DNA of 55,756 nucleotides, from the NCBI RefSeq assembly GCF_021531595.1, contig NZ_JADYUD010000012.1:1-55756 (forward strand), in the 5' to 3' direction. This document shows, one piece after another, positions 35,734 through 44,299 of this stretch. The notes beneath the pieces were generated by a model. That model ran no database searches and had not been told where the DNA came from. It saw only the letters and a list, made by a program, of their open reading frames with translations. Each line of letters starts with the position of its first letter. The first letter of the stretch is position 1. Made by a program: the position numbers and the translations under genes. Source of the stretch: Fusobacterium perfoetens. GTDB lineage: Bacteria > Fusobacteriota > Fusobacteriia > Fusobacteriales > Fusobacteriaceae.

Positions 35734-36675
35734 ATGAATTTAAAAAAAATAATAGCAGGAGGTTTGATATTATATTCTTCTGCTTTTGCTTATGAACCAA
35801 TTAAATATATATTTGATGATGGAGTTTATAAAAAAGAAATAATTGTTACTAAATCACCTGAAAAGGCAGTAACACTGGCACAATTTATGACTGAAACTCT
35901 TTTAGCTCTTGGCTTGGAAGATAAGATGACAGGAACAGCTCTTTTAAATGAAGAAATTTTACCAGAATATAAAGAGGCTTATGAAAAAATACCAGAATTA
36001 GAAATGGGAGAAGGGCATTCAATATCAAAAGAATCATTTATAGCAACTGAAGCAGATTTTGTATCTGGATGGGAGCAATCAATAACAGAAGAAGCTACAG
36101 GATCTTTAGAAGAGTTAGAAGCGAGAGGAATAGTTCCTTTTGTATCTAGTGGATTAGCACCAGATGCAACTATTGAAAGTGTGTATAATGATTTTATGCT
36201 ACTTGGAAAAATATTTGAAGTTCCTGAAAGAGCTAAAGAAATTGTAATTAAAATGAAAAATGAAGTTAAAAATATAAGTGAAAAAACAAAAGATATAAAA
36301 AATAGACCTAGAGTATTAATCTATGATTCAGGAGAAGGGGAGGCTTTTGTTGGAGGATCTGGGCTTCCTAATAATCTTATTGAACTTGCTGGAGGAGAAA
36401 ATATTTATAAAGATTTAGGTCAGGATTATGCTGCAGTTTCCTTTGAAGATATTGTTCAAAGAAATCCTGAAATAATAGTTGTAACAGAATATTATTCAGG
36501 AATTACAGGAGATGAAAAAATTAAGTTTTTAAAAAATAATCCAGCTTTAAAAGATATAGATGCTATAAAAAATAATAGAATTTATAAAATTGGACTTATT
36601 GATTTAGCTCCAGGAATAAGAAACTCAAAAGCAGTAGGTAAATTATACAATATGTTTTATGGAAATGAAAAGTAA
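35734..36675 (+). CDS. Metal/chelate ABC importer, substrate-binding protein
   Basis: 313 residues from ATG 35734 (AAGGAG upstream; a preceding ATG at 35677 lies inside the terminator hairpin). A signal peptide cut near SSAFA (about residue 20) and a Peripla_BP_2/BtuF-type fold: KSPEKAVTLAQFMTETLLALG, LEMGEGHSISKESFIAT, VEVPERAKE-like linker helix, and ISFEDIVQRNPEIIVVTEYY-type motif. It binds a metal chelate in the periplasm. Placement right after the urease genes suggests nickel, but this protein has no His-rich site. Confidence 0.75.
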   Translation: MNLKKIIAGGLILYSSAFAYEPIKYIFDDGVYKKEIIVTKSPEKAVTLAQFMTETLLALGLEDKMTGTALLNEEILPEYKEAYEKIPELEMGEGHSISKESFIATEADFVSGWEQSITEEATGSLEELEARGIVPFVSSGLAPDATIESVYNDFMLLGKIFEVPERAKEIVIKMKNEVKNISEKTKDIKNRPRVLIYDSGEGEAFVGGSGLPNNLIELAGGENIYKDLGQDYAAVSFEDIVQRNPEIIVVTEYYSGITGDEKIKFLKNNPALKDIDAIKNNRIYKIGLIDLAPGIRNSKAVGKLYNMFYGNEK

Positions 36676-37736
36676 TGAAGATGAGAGAAAGAAGATATAA
36701 AATAATTTTTTTAATTCTTTTGGGAATGTTAGCACTTAGTATTTTGATAGGTATTTCTTTTGGAAGCAGTTATATTTCTGTAAAATCTGTTTATCAATTT
36801 CTGAGTAATAAACTTTTACATAAAGAAATATTTTTGGTTTCATGGAAAAAAAATATAGAAGCTATTATTTGGGAAATAAGAGTTCCAAGGGTTCTGCTTT
36901 CTGCAATAACAGGGGGAGGGCTTGCAATTTCAGGAGTTTTAATGCAATGTATAACTAAAAATCCAATAGCAGATCCATATATTTTAGGAATATCTTCTGG
37001 GGCTTCAGCTGGAGCAGTGGCAGTTATTATTTTTGGGGGAACAAGTATAGGAATGTTAGGAATAACAGGAGGAGCTTTTGTTGGTGCTCTTTCTTGTGGA
37101 ATTATTGTTTTTATAATAGGAACAGAAAATGGGAAGAATATATCAACAGTAAGACTTATACTGACTGGGCTGGCTGTTTCAACTATTTTTTCATCTATAA
37201 CTAATATTTTGGTCTATTCAGCCAAGAATTCTAATCAAGTAAGATCTGCTGTTTTTTGGAGTATGGGAAGCTTAGGAAGAGCTAAATGGGGAGAATTATT
37301 AATTCCATTTCTAGCATTAGTAGTTGTTTTTATACTTTCTCTTCTTTTATCTAAATCACTTGATATTTTACTTCTAGGCGATAATACTGCAAAAATGATT
37401 GGAATGGATATTGGAAAAATAAAAACTATTATTATACTTTCATCTACTATTTTAATTTCAATTTTAGTATCTCTAACAGGATCAATAGGATTTATAGGAC
37501 TTATAGTTCCTCATATATGCAGATACTTTTGTGGAAGTTCACATAAAAAGTTACTGATTCTTTCAATTTTAGTAGGAGCAATATTTTTAATTCTTTGTGA
37601 CACAATAGCCCGTACGATTTTTCCTCCAAGAGATGTTCCGATTGGAATAATAACTTCTATTATTGGTGGGCCTTTTTTCCTTTTTATGATAGGAATAAAA
37701 AGTTTTTCTTTAGGAGGTAAAAATGGTAGAAGTTAA
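36675..37736 (+). CDS. FecCD-type ABC importer permease
   Basis: 353 residues, about ten spans, FecCD/BtuC family. Visible marks: IREVPRVLLSAITGGGLAISG-type entry (IWEIRVPRVLLSAITGGGLA), QCITKNPIADPYILGISSGA, and the coupling region ...SIGFIGLIVPHICRYF. Its start overlaps the previous stop (TAATG). It would form the membrane channel with the neighbouring ATPase. Confidence 0.9.
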   Translation: MKMRERRYKIIFLILLGMLALSILIGISFGSSYISVKSVYQFLSNKLLHKEIFLVSWKKNIEAIIWEIRVPRVLLSAITGGGLAISGVLMQCITKNPIADPYILGISSGASAGAVAVIIFGGTSIGMLGITGGAFVGALSCGIIVFIIGTENGKNISTVRLILTGLAVSTIFSSITNILVYSAKNSNQVRSAVFWSMGSLGRAKWGELLIPFLALVVVFILSLLLSKSLDILLLGDNTAKMIGMDIGKIKTIIILSSTILISILVSLTGSIGFIGLIVPHICRYFCGSSHKKLLILSILVGAIFLILCDTIARTIFPPRDVPIGIITSIIGGPFFLFMIGIKSFSLGGKNGRS

Positions 37737-38565
37737 AAATCTTTTTTATAAAACAAAAGATAAAATTATTTTGAATGACATATCTATAAAATTTCCTGAA
37801 AAAAAATTCATAGGAATAATTGGCCCTAATGGTGCTGGGAAATCTACTCTTTTAAAAAATATTTATGGAGTATTAACTCCAAATAGTGGAAATATTTTTA
37901 TTGATAACAAGAATATAAAAAAGATGAATGGAAAAGAAAGAGCCAAAAAAATTGCTGTTTTATCTCAGGAGGACAGAGAAAATTTTGATTTTAGCATTGA
38001 AGATATAGTGGAAATGGGAAGATATCCTTATAAAAGTATATTTGAAAACTACTCTAAAAAAGATAGAGATATTGCATTTAATATGTTGAAAAAAACAGGA
38101 ATGGAAGATTATATAGGCAGAAATTTTAAAGATTTGTCAGGTGGAGAAAAGCAGAGAGTTTTAATTGCCAGAGCTTTGGCACAAGATGCTCCTATATTAA
38201 TACTTGATGAACCTACTAATCATTTGGATATTGGTTATCAACTTCAACTCTTGCATCTTATAAAACATTTAGATAAAAGTGTAATTGCTGCATTGCATGA
38301 TCTTAATGTTGCTGCTATATTTTGTGATTATATTTATATATTAAAAGATGGAAAACTTATAGAAGAGGGGATACCAGAAAAAGTATTAAACAAAGAGAAT
38401 TTAAAAAATATTTTTAATATAGAATGTTCTATTGGAAAAAATCCAATAAATGATAAAATTCAAATATCATACACTACAAGTCATTACCATGTTAATGGAA
38501 TAGGAAGTGACCATTTTCATGAAGATCATTTTACAGGAGTTCATACACATATTATAGAAAAATAA
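37723..38565 (+). CDS. ABC importer ATPase with His-rich C-terminal tail
   Basis: 280 residues. Walker A GPNGAGKST (about 33-41), signature LSGGEKQR, Walker B LILDEPTNHLD and H-loop ALHDLN are intact, as in FecE/BtuD-type ATPases. The last about 30 residues are unusual: HYHVNGIGSDHFHEDHF then VHTH, seven His in 27 residues, a likely metal-binding tail. Overlaps the permease gene by 14 bases. The tail and the urease neighbours point to nickel (or cobalt) import or its regulation. Confidence 0.9.
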   Translation: MVEVKNLFYKTKDKIILNDISIKFPEKKFIGIIGPNGAGKSTLLKNIYGVLTPNSGNIFIDNKNIKKMNGKERAKKIAVLSQEDRENFDFSIEDIVEMGRYPYKSIFENYSKKDRDIAFNMLKKTGMEDYIGRNFKDLSGGEKQRVLIARALAQDAPILILDEPTNHLDIGYQLQLLHLIKHLDKSVIAALHDLNVAAIFCDYIYILKDGKLIEEGIPEKVLNKENLKNIFNIECSIGKNPINDKIQISYTTSHYHVNGIGSDHFHEDHFTGVHTHIIEK

Positions 38566-38599
38566 TTCTTTAATTATAATAAAATTTATATAAACAAAA

Positions 38600-38646
38600 A
38601 ATAAGACTGTTGCAATAAAAATTTTACAATTTGCAACAGCCTTATT
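38600..38646. terminator. Bidirectional terminator
   Basis: AATAAGACTGTTGCAA / TTGCAACAGCCTTATT, 16-bp stem with one G-U pair and T-runs on both strands, between the importer ATPase gene and the Cys-rich gene after feoB. Confidence 0.75.
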
Positions 38647-38659
38647 ATTAAGTTTTGTA

Positions 38660-38806
38660 TTATTTTTTATAACTGCAGTTTTTGCTACAATTTTTACATC
38701 CACCACAACAACCTTTTCCATTTTTTTTATCTATATATATTTTTCTTAAGGCTATACATATACAGAATAATATAATTATTAAAATAATAAAACTTAAGAA
38801 GTTCAT
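38660..38806 (-). CDS. FeoB-associated small Cys-rich membrane protein
   Basis: 48 residues. An N-terminal single span (about 3-19) is followed by a basic linker and a Cys-rich end (GKGCCGGCKNCSKNC). Proteins of exactly this plan are known as FeoB-associated Cys-rich proteins. Its ATG at 38806 overlaps the end of the feoAB gene (stop at 38808), so it is translationally coupled, with AGGAG about 11 bases upstream. Likely part of the ferrous iron transporter; the six clustered Cys may bind metal. Confidence 0.8.
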   Translation of the reverse strand: MNFLSFIILIIILFCICIALRKIYIDKKNGKGCCGGCKNCSKNCSYKK

Positions 38807-38807
38807 A

Positions 38808-41159
38808 CTATATTTCTCCTAAAAGTGTTCCTATAATTTTAATTCCAAAAGCAGCAAACCAAGCAATTACACATTGTCCAAAAGCAACGACGAAAGCCCA
38901 TTTTCCTCCAAGTTCTTTTTTTACAGCTGCCACAGCTGCTACACAAGGAGTGTAAAGCAGACAGAACACTAAAAGTGACATTGCAGAAACTGGTGTAAGA
39001 ACATTAAGAAGATTTTTTGTTGTTCCAAATAGAACTGATAAAGTTGAAACAACACTTTCTTTTGCCATGAATCCACTTATTAAAGCTGTGGATATTCTCC
39101 AATCTCCAAATCCTAAAGGTTTAAATATTGGAGCGATAACTCCTGCTACAGCTGCAAGAATACTGTCCTGAGAATCTTCAACTACATTAAAGCTTAAATT
39201 AAAAGTTTGTAAGAACCAAATAAGAATAGTTGCGATAAAAATTACTGTAAATGCTCTCTGTAAAAAATCTTTAGCTTTTTCCCAAAGAAGATGTCCTACA
39301 TTTTTCATTCCTGGCATACGGTAATTTGGAAGCTCCATTACAAAAGGAACTGCTTCTCCTTCAAAAAGAGTTTTTCTCATAAGAAGTGCCATAAGAACAG
39401 CCATAATAATTCCACCAAAATATAGACATATCATAACAAAAGCTCCCTTATCTGGAAAGAATGCTGCAGTAAAAAATCCATAAATAGGAAGTTTAGCAGA
39501 ACAGCTCATATAAGGAGTAAGAAGTATTGTCATTTTTCTGTCTCTTTCAGAAGGAAGAGTACGGCTTGCCATGATTCCAGGTACAGTACATCCAAATCCA
39601 ACAAGCATAGGAACGATACTTCTTCCTGAAAGTCCTATTTTACGAAGAAGTTTATCCATAACAAAAGCAACTCTTGCCATGTAACCACTGTCTTCTAAAA
39701 GTGACAAGAAGAAGAATAAAGTAACAATAACAGGAAGGAAACTTAATACACTTCCGACACCTGTGAAAATACCATCAATAATTAATGAACTTATAACTTC
39801 ATTTACTTTTCCACTTGTAAGAAAATCAGCAACAGCTTCAGTTCCCCAGCCTATAAATATTTCTAAAATATTAGAAAGCCATGCTCCAATAACATTAAAT
39901 GTAAGCCAGAATACCATTGCCATTATACCTATAAAAGCAGGAATAGCTGTATATTTGCCAGTAAGAACTTCATCAATTTTTCTGCTTCTTATATGTTCTT
40001 TACTTTCTTTTGGTTTAATGACTGTTTCATCACACACTTTTTTTATGAAATTAAATCTCATATCTGCTATAGCAGCAGCTCTGTCTAATCCTCTTTCTGT
40101 TTCCATTTGTTTTATAATATACTCAAGGGTTCTTTTTTCATTTTCATCAAGATCTAATTTTTCAAGAATCAAATGATCTCCCTCAGCTAACTTGCTTGCA
40201 GCAAAACGAACAGGAATTTTAGCTTTTTTAGCATGGTCTTCTATTAAATACATAATTCCATGAAGACATCTGTGAACAGCACCACCATGATTATTTTCAT
40301 CACAGAAATCATGTCTTTCAGGGCATTCTTGATATTTCGCTACATGGACAGCATGGTCAATCAATTCATTTATTCCTTCATTTTTAGAAGCGGAAATAGG
40401 AATTACAGGAATTCCTAGCTTTTCTTCCATTTCATTTACCAGAATAGATCCTCCGTTTTCTCTTATTTCATCCATCATATTAAGAGCAAGAACCATTGGA
40501 ACATCAAGTTCCATAAGCTGCATTGTAAGATAAAGATTTCTTTCTATATTTGTGGCATCTACAATATTTATTATTCCTTTTGGATCTTCATGAAGAAGAA
40601 AAGCTCTTGTAACAACTTCTTCACTTGAATAAGGAGACATTGAATATATTCCAGGCAGATCAGTGACAAGAGTATTATTATATCCTTTTATAACTCCATC
40701 TTTTCTGTCAATAGTAACTCCAGGAAAATTTCCAACATGTTGATTTGAACCAGTTAATTGATTAAAAAGAGTTGTTTTTCCACAGTTTTGATTTCCTGCA
40801 AGAGCAAATGTAAGTTTAATATCTTCAGAAAGAGGATTTTCTTCAGATTTTTTATGATATTTCCCTCCTTCTCCAAGACCAGGATGAGATATTGGTTTTA
40901 CAGGTTTGCTTTCTTTTTTTATTTCTTCTTTTTCACGAATATCTGTAATTTCTATTTTTGCAGCATCAGCTAAACGAAGTGTAAGTTCATAGCTGTTTAT
41001 ACGAATCTCTATAGGATCTCCCATTGGAGCATGTTTCATCATAATAATATCAGCTTTTGGAATAATTCCCATGTCTAAAAAATGCTGACGAAGAGCTCCA
41101 TTTCCTCCAACAGAAAGGACTGTTGCCATTTTCCCTATGGGTAAATCTTTTAATGTCAT
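38808..41159 (-). CDS. feoB: Ferrous iron transporter, FeoA-FeoB fusion
   Basis: 783 residues. Residues 1-75 are a FeoA SH3-like domain (LPIGKMATVLSVGGNG...RLADAAKIEI). After a charged linker, the FeoB G domain begins with GNQNCGKTT at 122-130, then HVGNFPGVTIDRK, the DLPGIYSM switch, and the NMMDE guanine-binding part. The C-terminal half has the Gate regions (VPMLVGFGCTVPGIMASRTL, LTPYMSCSAKLPIYGFF) of the iron-permease domain. GTP-linked Fe(II) uptake across the inner membrane. A separate feoA is not needed because it is fused. AGGGAGGAAG precedes ATG 41159. Confidence 0.96.
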   Translation of the reverse strand: MTLKDLPIGKMATVLSVGGNGALRQHFLDMGIIPKADIIMMKHAPMGDPIEIRINSYELTLRLADAAKIEITDIREKEEIKKESKPVKPISHPGLGEGGKYHKKSEENPLSEDIKLTFALAGNQNCGKTTLFNQLTGSNQHVGNFPGVTIDRKDGVIKGYNNTLVTDLPGIYSMSPYSSEEVVTRAFLLHEDPKGIINIVDATNIERNLYLTMQLMELDVPMVLALNMMDEIRENGGSILVNEMEEKLGIPVIPISASKNEGINELIDHAVHVAKYQECPERHDFCDENNHGGAVHRCLHGIMYLIEDHAKKAKIPVRFAASKLAEGDHLILEKLDLDENEKRTLEYIIKQMETERGLDRAAAIADMRFNFIKKVCDETVIKPKESKEHIRSRKIDEVLTGKYTAIPAFIGIMAMVFWLTFNVIGAWLSNILEIFIGWGTEAVADFLTSGKVNEVISSLIIDGIFTGVGSVLSFLPVIVTLFFFLSLLEDSGYMARVAFVMDKLLRKIGLSGRSIVPMLVGFGCTVPGIMASRTLPSERDRKMTILLTPYMSCSAKLPIYGFFTAAFFPDKGAFVMICLYFGGIIMAVLMALLMRKTLFEGEAVPFVMELPNYRMPGMKNVGHLLWEKAKDFLQRAFTVIFIATILIWFLQTFNLSFNVVEDSQDSILAAVAGVIAPIFKPLGFGDWRISTALISGFMAKESVVSTLSVLFGTTKNLLNVLTPVSAMSLLVFCLLYTPCVAAVAAVKKELGGKWAFVVAFGQCVIAWFAAFGIKIIGTLLGEI

Positions 41160-41215
41160 AATGACTTCCTCCCTAAACTCATAAACTTTTTCTTTTAAAT
41201 TAATGTACAGAAATC

Positions 41216-41244
41216 AGTATATTCCAATTATATATCATTGTCAA
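41216..41244 (-). promoter_or_regulatory. Promoter of feoAB
   Basis: TTGACA (41239-41244) and TATACT (41216-41221), 17-bp spacer: near-consensus. The spacer is A/T-rich with TGATATATAATT, which could host an iron-responsive repressor, but a clear Fur box is not seen. The leader would be about 50 bases. Confidence 0.75.
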
Positions 41245-41360
41245 GTTATACATAATTTTTAAAGTATTGATTAAGGCTTGCAATTTTTTCTAAATTAGTT
41301 AGAAATATTTAAATAAAATTTTTGAAAATTTTATTTTGTTATGATATCATAAAAAAGAGT

Positions 41361-41437
41361 GGCTCTATAGCTCAATTGGATAGAGCATCTGACTTCGGAT
41401 CAGAGGGTTTGGGGTTCAATTCCTCATGGGGCCGCCA
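41361..41437 (+). tRNA. tRNA-Arg(TCG)
   Basis: 77-base cloverleaf with encoded CCA. Acceptor GGCTCTA pairs with TGGGGCC (two G-U pairs), D arm GCTC/GAGC, anticodon stem TCTGA/TCAGA with loop CTTCGGA (anticodon TCG), T arm TGGGG/CCTCA with loop TTCAATT. Encoded CCA ends at 41437. A terminator follows directly. No integrase lies next to it. Confidence 0.9.
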
Positions 41438-41456
41438 TTAACTTAATATAAAAAAT

Positions 41457-41490
41457 AAATCCTGTTGTAAAATTAATTACAACAGGATTT
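41457..41490. terminator. Bidirectional terminator between tRNA-Arg and mscL
   Basis: AAATCCTGTTGTAA / TTACAACAGGATTT, 14-bp perfect stem and 6-nt loop, with A/T runs on both sides. Confidence 0.85.
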
Positions 41491-41495
41491 TTATA

Positions 41496-41897
41496 TTATT
41501 TATTTTTTAAAATGTCACGGATTTCAGTAAGAAGAATTTCTTCTTTAGAAGGAGCAGGTGGTTCTTTAGGAGCTTCTGCTTTTTCTTTCTTTAATTTATT
41601 TATTATTTTTATCATGATAAAGATACATAGAACTATTATAATAAAATCTAATGTTGTCTGAAGGAAAACACCATATTTTATTATGACAGGTGAGCCATCA
41701 GGTTTGCTTGCAGGAATAGTCAAAGCAAGACTGGAAATATCAATTCTTCCTGTAAATATTCCTATTAAAGGCATTATAATGTCATTAACAAGACTTGAAA
41801 CAATTTTTCCAAATGCTCCACCTATGATAACACCAACAGCCATATCCATAACATTACCACGAACTGCAAAATCTTTAAATTCTTTAATAAATGACAT
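41496..41897 (-). CDS. mscL: Large-conductance mechanosensitive channel
   Basis: 133 residues, standard MscL. It starts [30 protein letters not shown], the conserved N-terminal helix and first pore helix; the second span is near 75-97 and the C-terminal helical bundle ends [13 protein letters not shown]. Homopentamer in the inner membrane, opens under hypo-osmotic stress. GGAGGG precedes ATG 41897. Confidence 0.96.
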   Translation of the reverse strand: MSFIKEFKDFAVRGNVMDMAVGVIIGGAFGKIVSSLVNDIIMPLIGIFTGRIDISSLALTIPASKPDGSPVIIKYGVFLQTTLDFIIIVLCIFIMIKIINKLKKEKAEAPKEPPAPSKEEILLTEIRDILKNK

Positions 41898-41939
41898 TTA
41901 TTCCCTCCTTTTTATAAAAAAATCACATCTTACATTATT

Positions 41940-41968
41940 ATGTTATAATAGATAAGAATAAAAGTCAA
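41940..41968 (-). promoter_or_regulatory. Promoter of mscL
   Basis: TTGACT (41963-41968) and TAACAT (41940-41945), 17-bp spacer on the minus strand. Confidence 0.5.
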
Positions 41969-41973
41969 TAAAT

Positions 41974-42987
41974 TTAAATAAATATATTAATCAAAATAAA
42001 AGCTGCTATTACTTGACATGTTCCAACAGCAAGTCCATAAATCATTCCTTTAGGTCCTTCTGAAATTAAATCTTTAAATTTAACTCTCATACCAATGGCA
42101 GCAAGAGCAATTATTTCAAATTGCTGGCTTATAGTTTTTGCCCCCTTAGTGAAAGCTTCAGGAAGAAGATGGGCTGTGTGTAAAGATGCCATTATAAAAA
42201 ATCCTATAATAAACCAAGGAATACCAGCTTTTATTTTACTATCTTTTTTATTTTTTTCTTTTGTAAAAATATGTTTTTCTTCGTGTTCTGCATTGATATG
42301 AGAATAAGAAAGTGCCACAAGAACAATAAAAATTATACGAATGATTTTAAAAATAGTAGCAACTTCTGTAACTTCAGGATTTACAAGCTGTCCTCCTGCA
42401 ATAACTTGTCCTATTGATTGAAGAATTCCTCCAATCATAGCAGAAGTTTGTAAAGTTTCATGTTTATAAAGGATTTCAGTAATTAAAGGAAGAAGGACCA
42501 TAAGTATTGTTCCAGTTACATTTACTATTGTAATAGATAGTCCTTTATCTTTTGTATCAGCATCAAGAACGGGAGAAACAGTTGCTATTGCTGATGATCC
42601 ACATACAGCATTTCCAGCTCCCATAAGAAGACAGAACTTTTTGTTAAATCCTATTTTACGCCCTATTATATATGCAGCAAAGATTGTAGTAATCATTTGA
42701 CATAAAATAAATCCTATTCCTGAAAGTCCAAGAGCTGCAATATCTTTAAGCATAAGAGCAGCACCTGTAAGAACAATAGAATATTCTAAAAGATTTTTTT
42801 CAGAAAAACGAGTCCCTTCATCAAAACAATCTTTATTTAAAAAAGTATTTCCACATAAAATACCTATTCCTATTGCAAAAAGTGCTGATCCTATAGTAGG
42901 AAAAAATTCTGCAATTTTTTGAGATAAAAAAGAAATTATTACACATGCAAGAAATCCTGGTGCAGTTTTTACAATAAAGTTTTTCAT
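41974..42987 (-). CDS. yeiH: YeiH/UPF0324 family membrane transporter
   Basis: 337 residues with about ten spans. Family marks: GFLACVIISFLSQ at the start, IGILCGNTF, LLEYSIVLTGAALML, MGAGNAVCGSSAIA and LAAIGMRVKFKDLI. Members are putative anion (sulfate) exporters. It diverges from a LysR gene across a 114-base gap, the usual yeiH-yeiE arrangement, so the LysR protein probably controls it. AGGAGG precedes ATG 42987. Confidence 0.88.
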   Translation of the reverse strand: MKNFIVKTAPGFLACVIISFLSQKIAEFFPTIGSALFAIGIGILCGNTFLNKDCFDEGTRFSEKNLLEYSIVLTGAALMLKDIAALGLSGIGFILCQMITTIFAAYIIGRKIGFNKKFCLLMGAGNAVCGSSAIATVSPVLDADTKDKGLSITIVNVTGTILMVLLPLITEILYKHETLQTSAMIGGILQSIGQVIAGGQLVNPEVTEVATIFKIIRIIFIVLVALSYSHINAEHEEKHIFTKEKNKKDSKIKAGIPWFIIGFFIMASLHTAHLLPEAFTKGAKTISQQFEIIALAAIGMRVKFKDLISEGPKGMIYGLAVGTCQVIAAFILINIFI

Positions 42988-43020
42988 TAAATAATCCTCC
43001 TAAAAATTTTACTTTTCTAC

Positions 43021-43052
43021 TTGATTATAAAAAAAATTTATTATAAAATCAA
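43021..43052. promoter_or_regulatory. Superimposed divergent promoters yeiH / lysR
   Basis: Plus strand: TTGATT 43021-43026, TAAAAT 43044-43049, spacer 17. Minus strand: TTGATT 43047-43052, TATAAT 43024-43029, spacer 17. The -10 of each overlaps the -35 of the other, so both share the same 32 bases and RNA polymerase should bind only one at a time. Confidence 0.65.
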
Positions 43053-43101
43053 ATTAGTATTTTTACTTAATTAATAAGAAAAATTTATAAGAGGTGATAA
43101 A

Positions 43102-43992
43102 ATGCTTGAACAAAAACTTTATACTTTCATAAAGCTTGCTGAATGTGAAAGTACTACACAGGCTGCCTTGGAACTTCATATGACACAGCCAGCTGTAAGT
43201 CAGCAACTTAAAGCACTTGAAACTGAATATAATATAGAACTTTTTAATCGTGAAGGAAGAAGGATAATTCTTACAGAAGAGGGAAAACAATTTTATAATA
43301 TGGTAAAAAAGATGGTTACTATGGAACAACAGTTTGCTGAAATAATAAAACAGCCTGTTGTTAAAACTATAAGATTTGGAGCAACCCTTTCTATAAGTGA
43401 GGGAATAATGCCTTATCTCCTTCCTAAAATGATAGATTATTGGAAAGATATAAGATTTGAGTTAACAACTCAGAATACCCGTGAACTTTTAAAGGAACTT
43501 GAAGAGGGAACAATTGATTTTGCACTTATTGAAGGAAATTTTAATCAACAGAAATATGCTCATGCCCCCTTTATGAAGTCTAAATTTTCAGGATTTTGTA
43601 AAAAAGGAAGTAAGTATAAAAATTTTAAGAGACTTGAAGAATGTACTTCTGCACCTATTATATTAAGAGAAAAAGGAAGTGGAACAAGAGCTATATTTGA
43701 AAGTGAGTGTCAAACATATAATATAAGCACTGAAGATTTTATTTTTTTCCATGAAATAGACAGTATTCCCGTGATTTTAAATCTTATAAAAAGTGATTCA
43801 GGAATTACTTTTGCTTATAACTGTGCTGTACAAAATGCATTAAAGAATGATGAAATAGAAGAAATTATTTTAGAAAATTTTTCTCTTGAAAGGGACTTTT
43901 CTTTTGTTGCCTTGCCAAACATGCTAAAAACAGATAAACTTTTTGAGATCTGTGATGTTATTAAAGAACTTATGAAAAATTTGAAAGTCTAG
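43102..43992 (+). CDS. LysR-family transcription regulator (YeiE-like)
   Basis: 296 residues. N-terminal winged helix (ESTTQAALELHMTQPAVSQQLKALE, about 17-40) and a C-terminal effector-binding fold (IRFGATLSISEGIMPYLLP, DFALIEGNF, REKGSGTRAIFE). Divergent from yeiH, which it probably regulates together with its own gene. AAGAGGTGATAAA is upstream of ATG 43102. The effector is unknown. Confidence 0.88.
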   Translation: MLEQKLYTFIKLAECESTTQAALELHMTQPAVSQQLKALETEYNIELFNREGRRIILTEEGKQFYNMVKKMVTMEQQFAEIIKQPVVKTIRFGATLSISEGIMPYLLPKMIDYWKDIRFELTTQNTRELLKELEEGTIDFALIEGNFNQQKYAHAPFMKSKFSGFCKKGSKYKNFKRLEECTSAPIILREKGSGTRAIFESECQTYNISTEDFIFFHEIDSIPVILNLIKSDSGITFAYNCAVQNALKNDEIEEIILENFSLERDFSFVALPNMLKTDKLFEICDVIKELMKNLKV

Positions 43993-43997
43993 AAAAT

Positions 43998-44038
43998 AAA
44001 AAGATTGCTTTCTGATATTTTTAGAGAGCAATCTTTTT
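43998..44038. terminator. Bidirectional terminator lysR / DUF1653
   Basis: AAAAAGATTGCTTTCT / AGAGAGCAATCTTTTT, 16-bp stem with one G-U pair and T-runs on both strands. Confidence 0.8.
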
Positions 44039-44057
44039 AAAATTATTTTATATATCT

Positions 44058-44285
44058 TTATTCTTCTATTAACTCAAAACGATATTTTTGAGAAATATTT
44101 GGATATTTTTCTTTGTCTACTTCAGAGGCAAACATATCATAAGGTCTTGCAAAAATTCCAAATTCTCCGTAAAGAGCCTGATATATTACAAGCTTTTCTC
44201 TTGTTTCAGTGTGTGTAGCAATATATAGAACTTTATAATTATTTCCTTTAAAATGCCTGTAAATTCCAGTTTTTATTTCTCTCAT
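44058..44285 (-). CDS. DUF1653 protein
   Basis: 75 residues, typical DUF1653: [43 protein letters not shown] and a final phenylalanine-containing strand. A small beta-rich cytoplasmic protein of unknown function. AGGAGG precedes its start, 14 bases after the ABC-F gene. Confidence 0.85.
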   Translation of the reverse strand: MREIKTGIYRHFKGNNYKVLYIATHTETREKLVIYQALYGEFGIFARPYDMFASEVDKEKYPNISQKYRFELIEE

Positions 44286-44299
44286 GATAACTTATCCTC

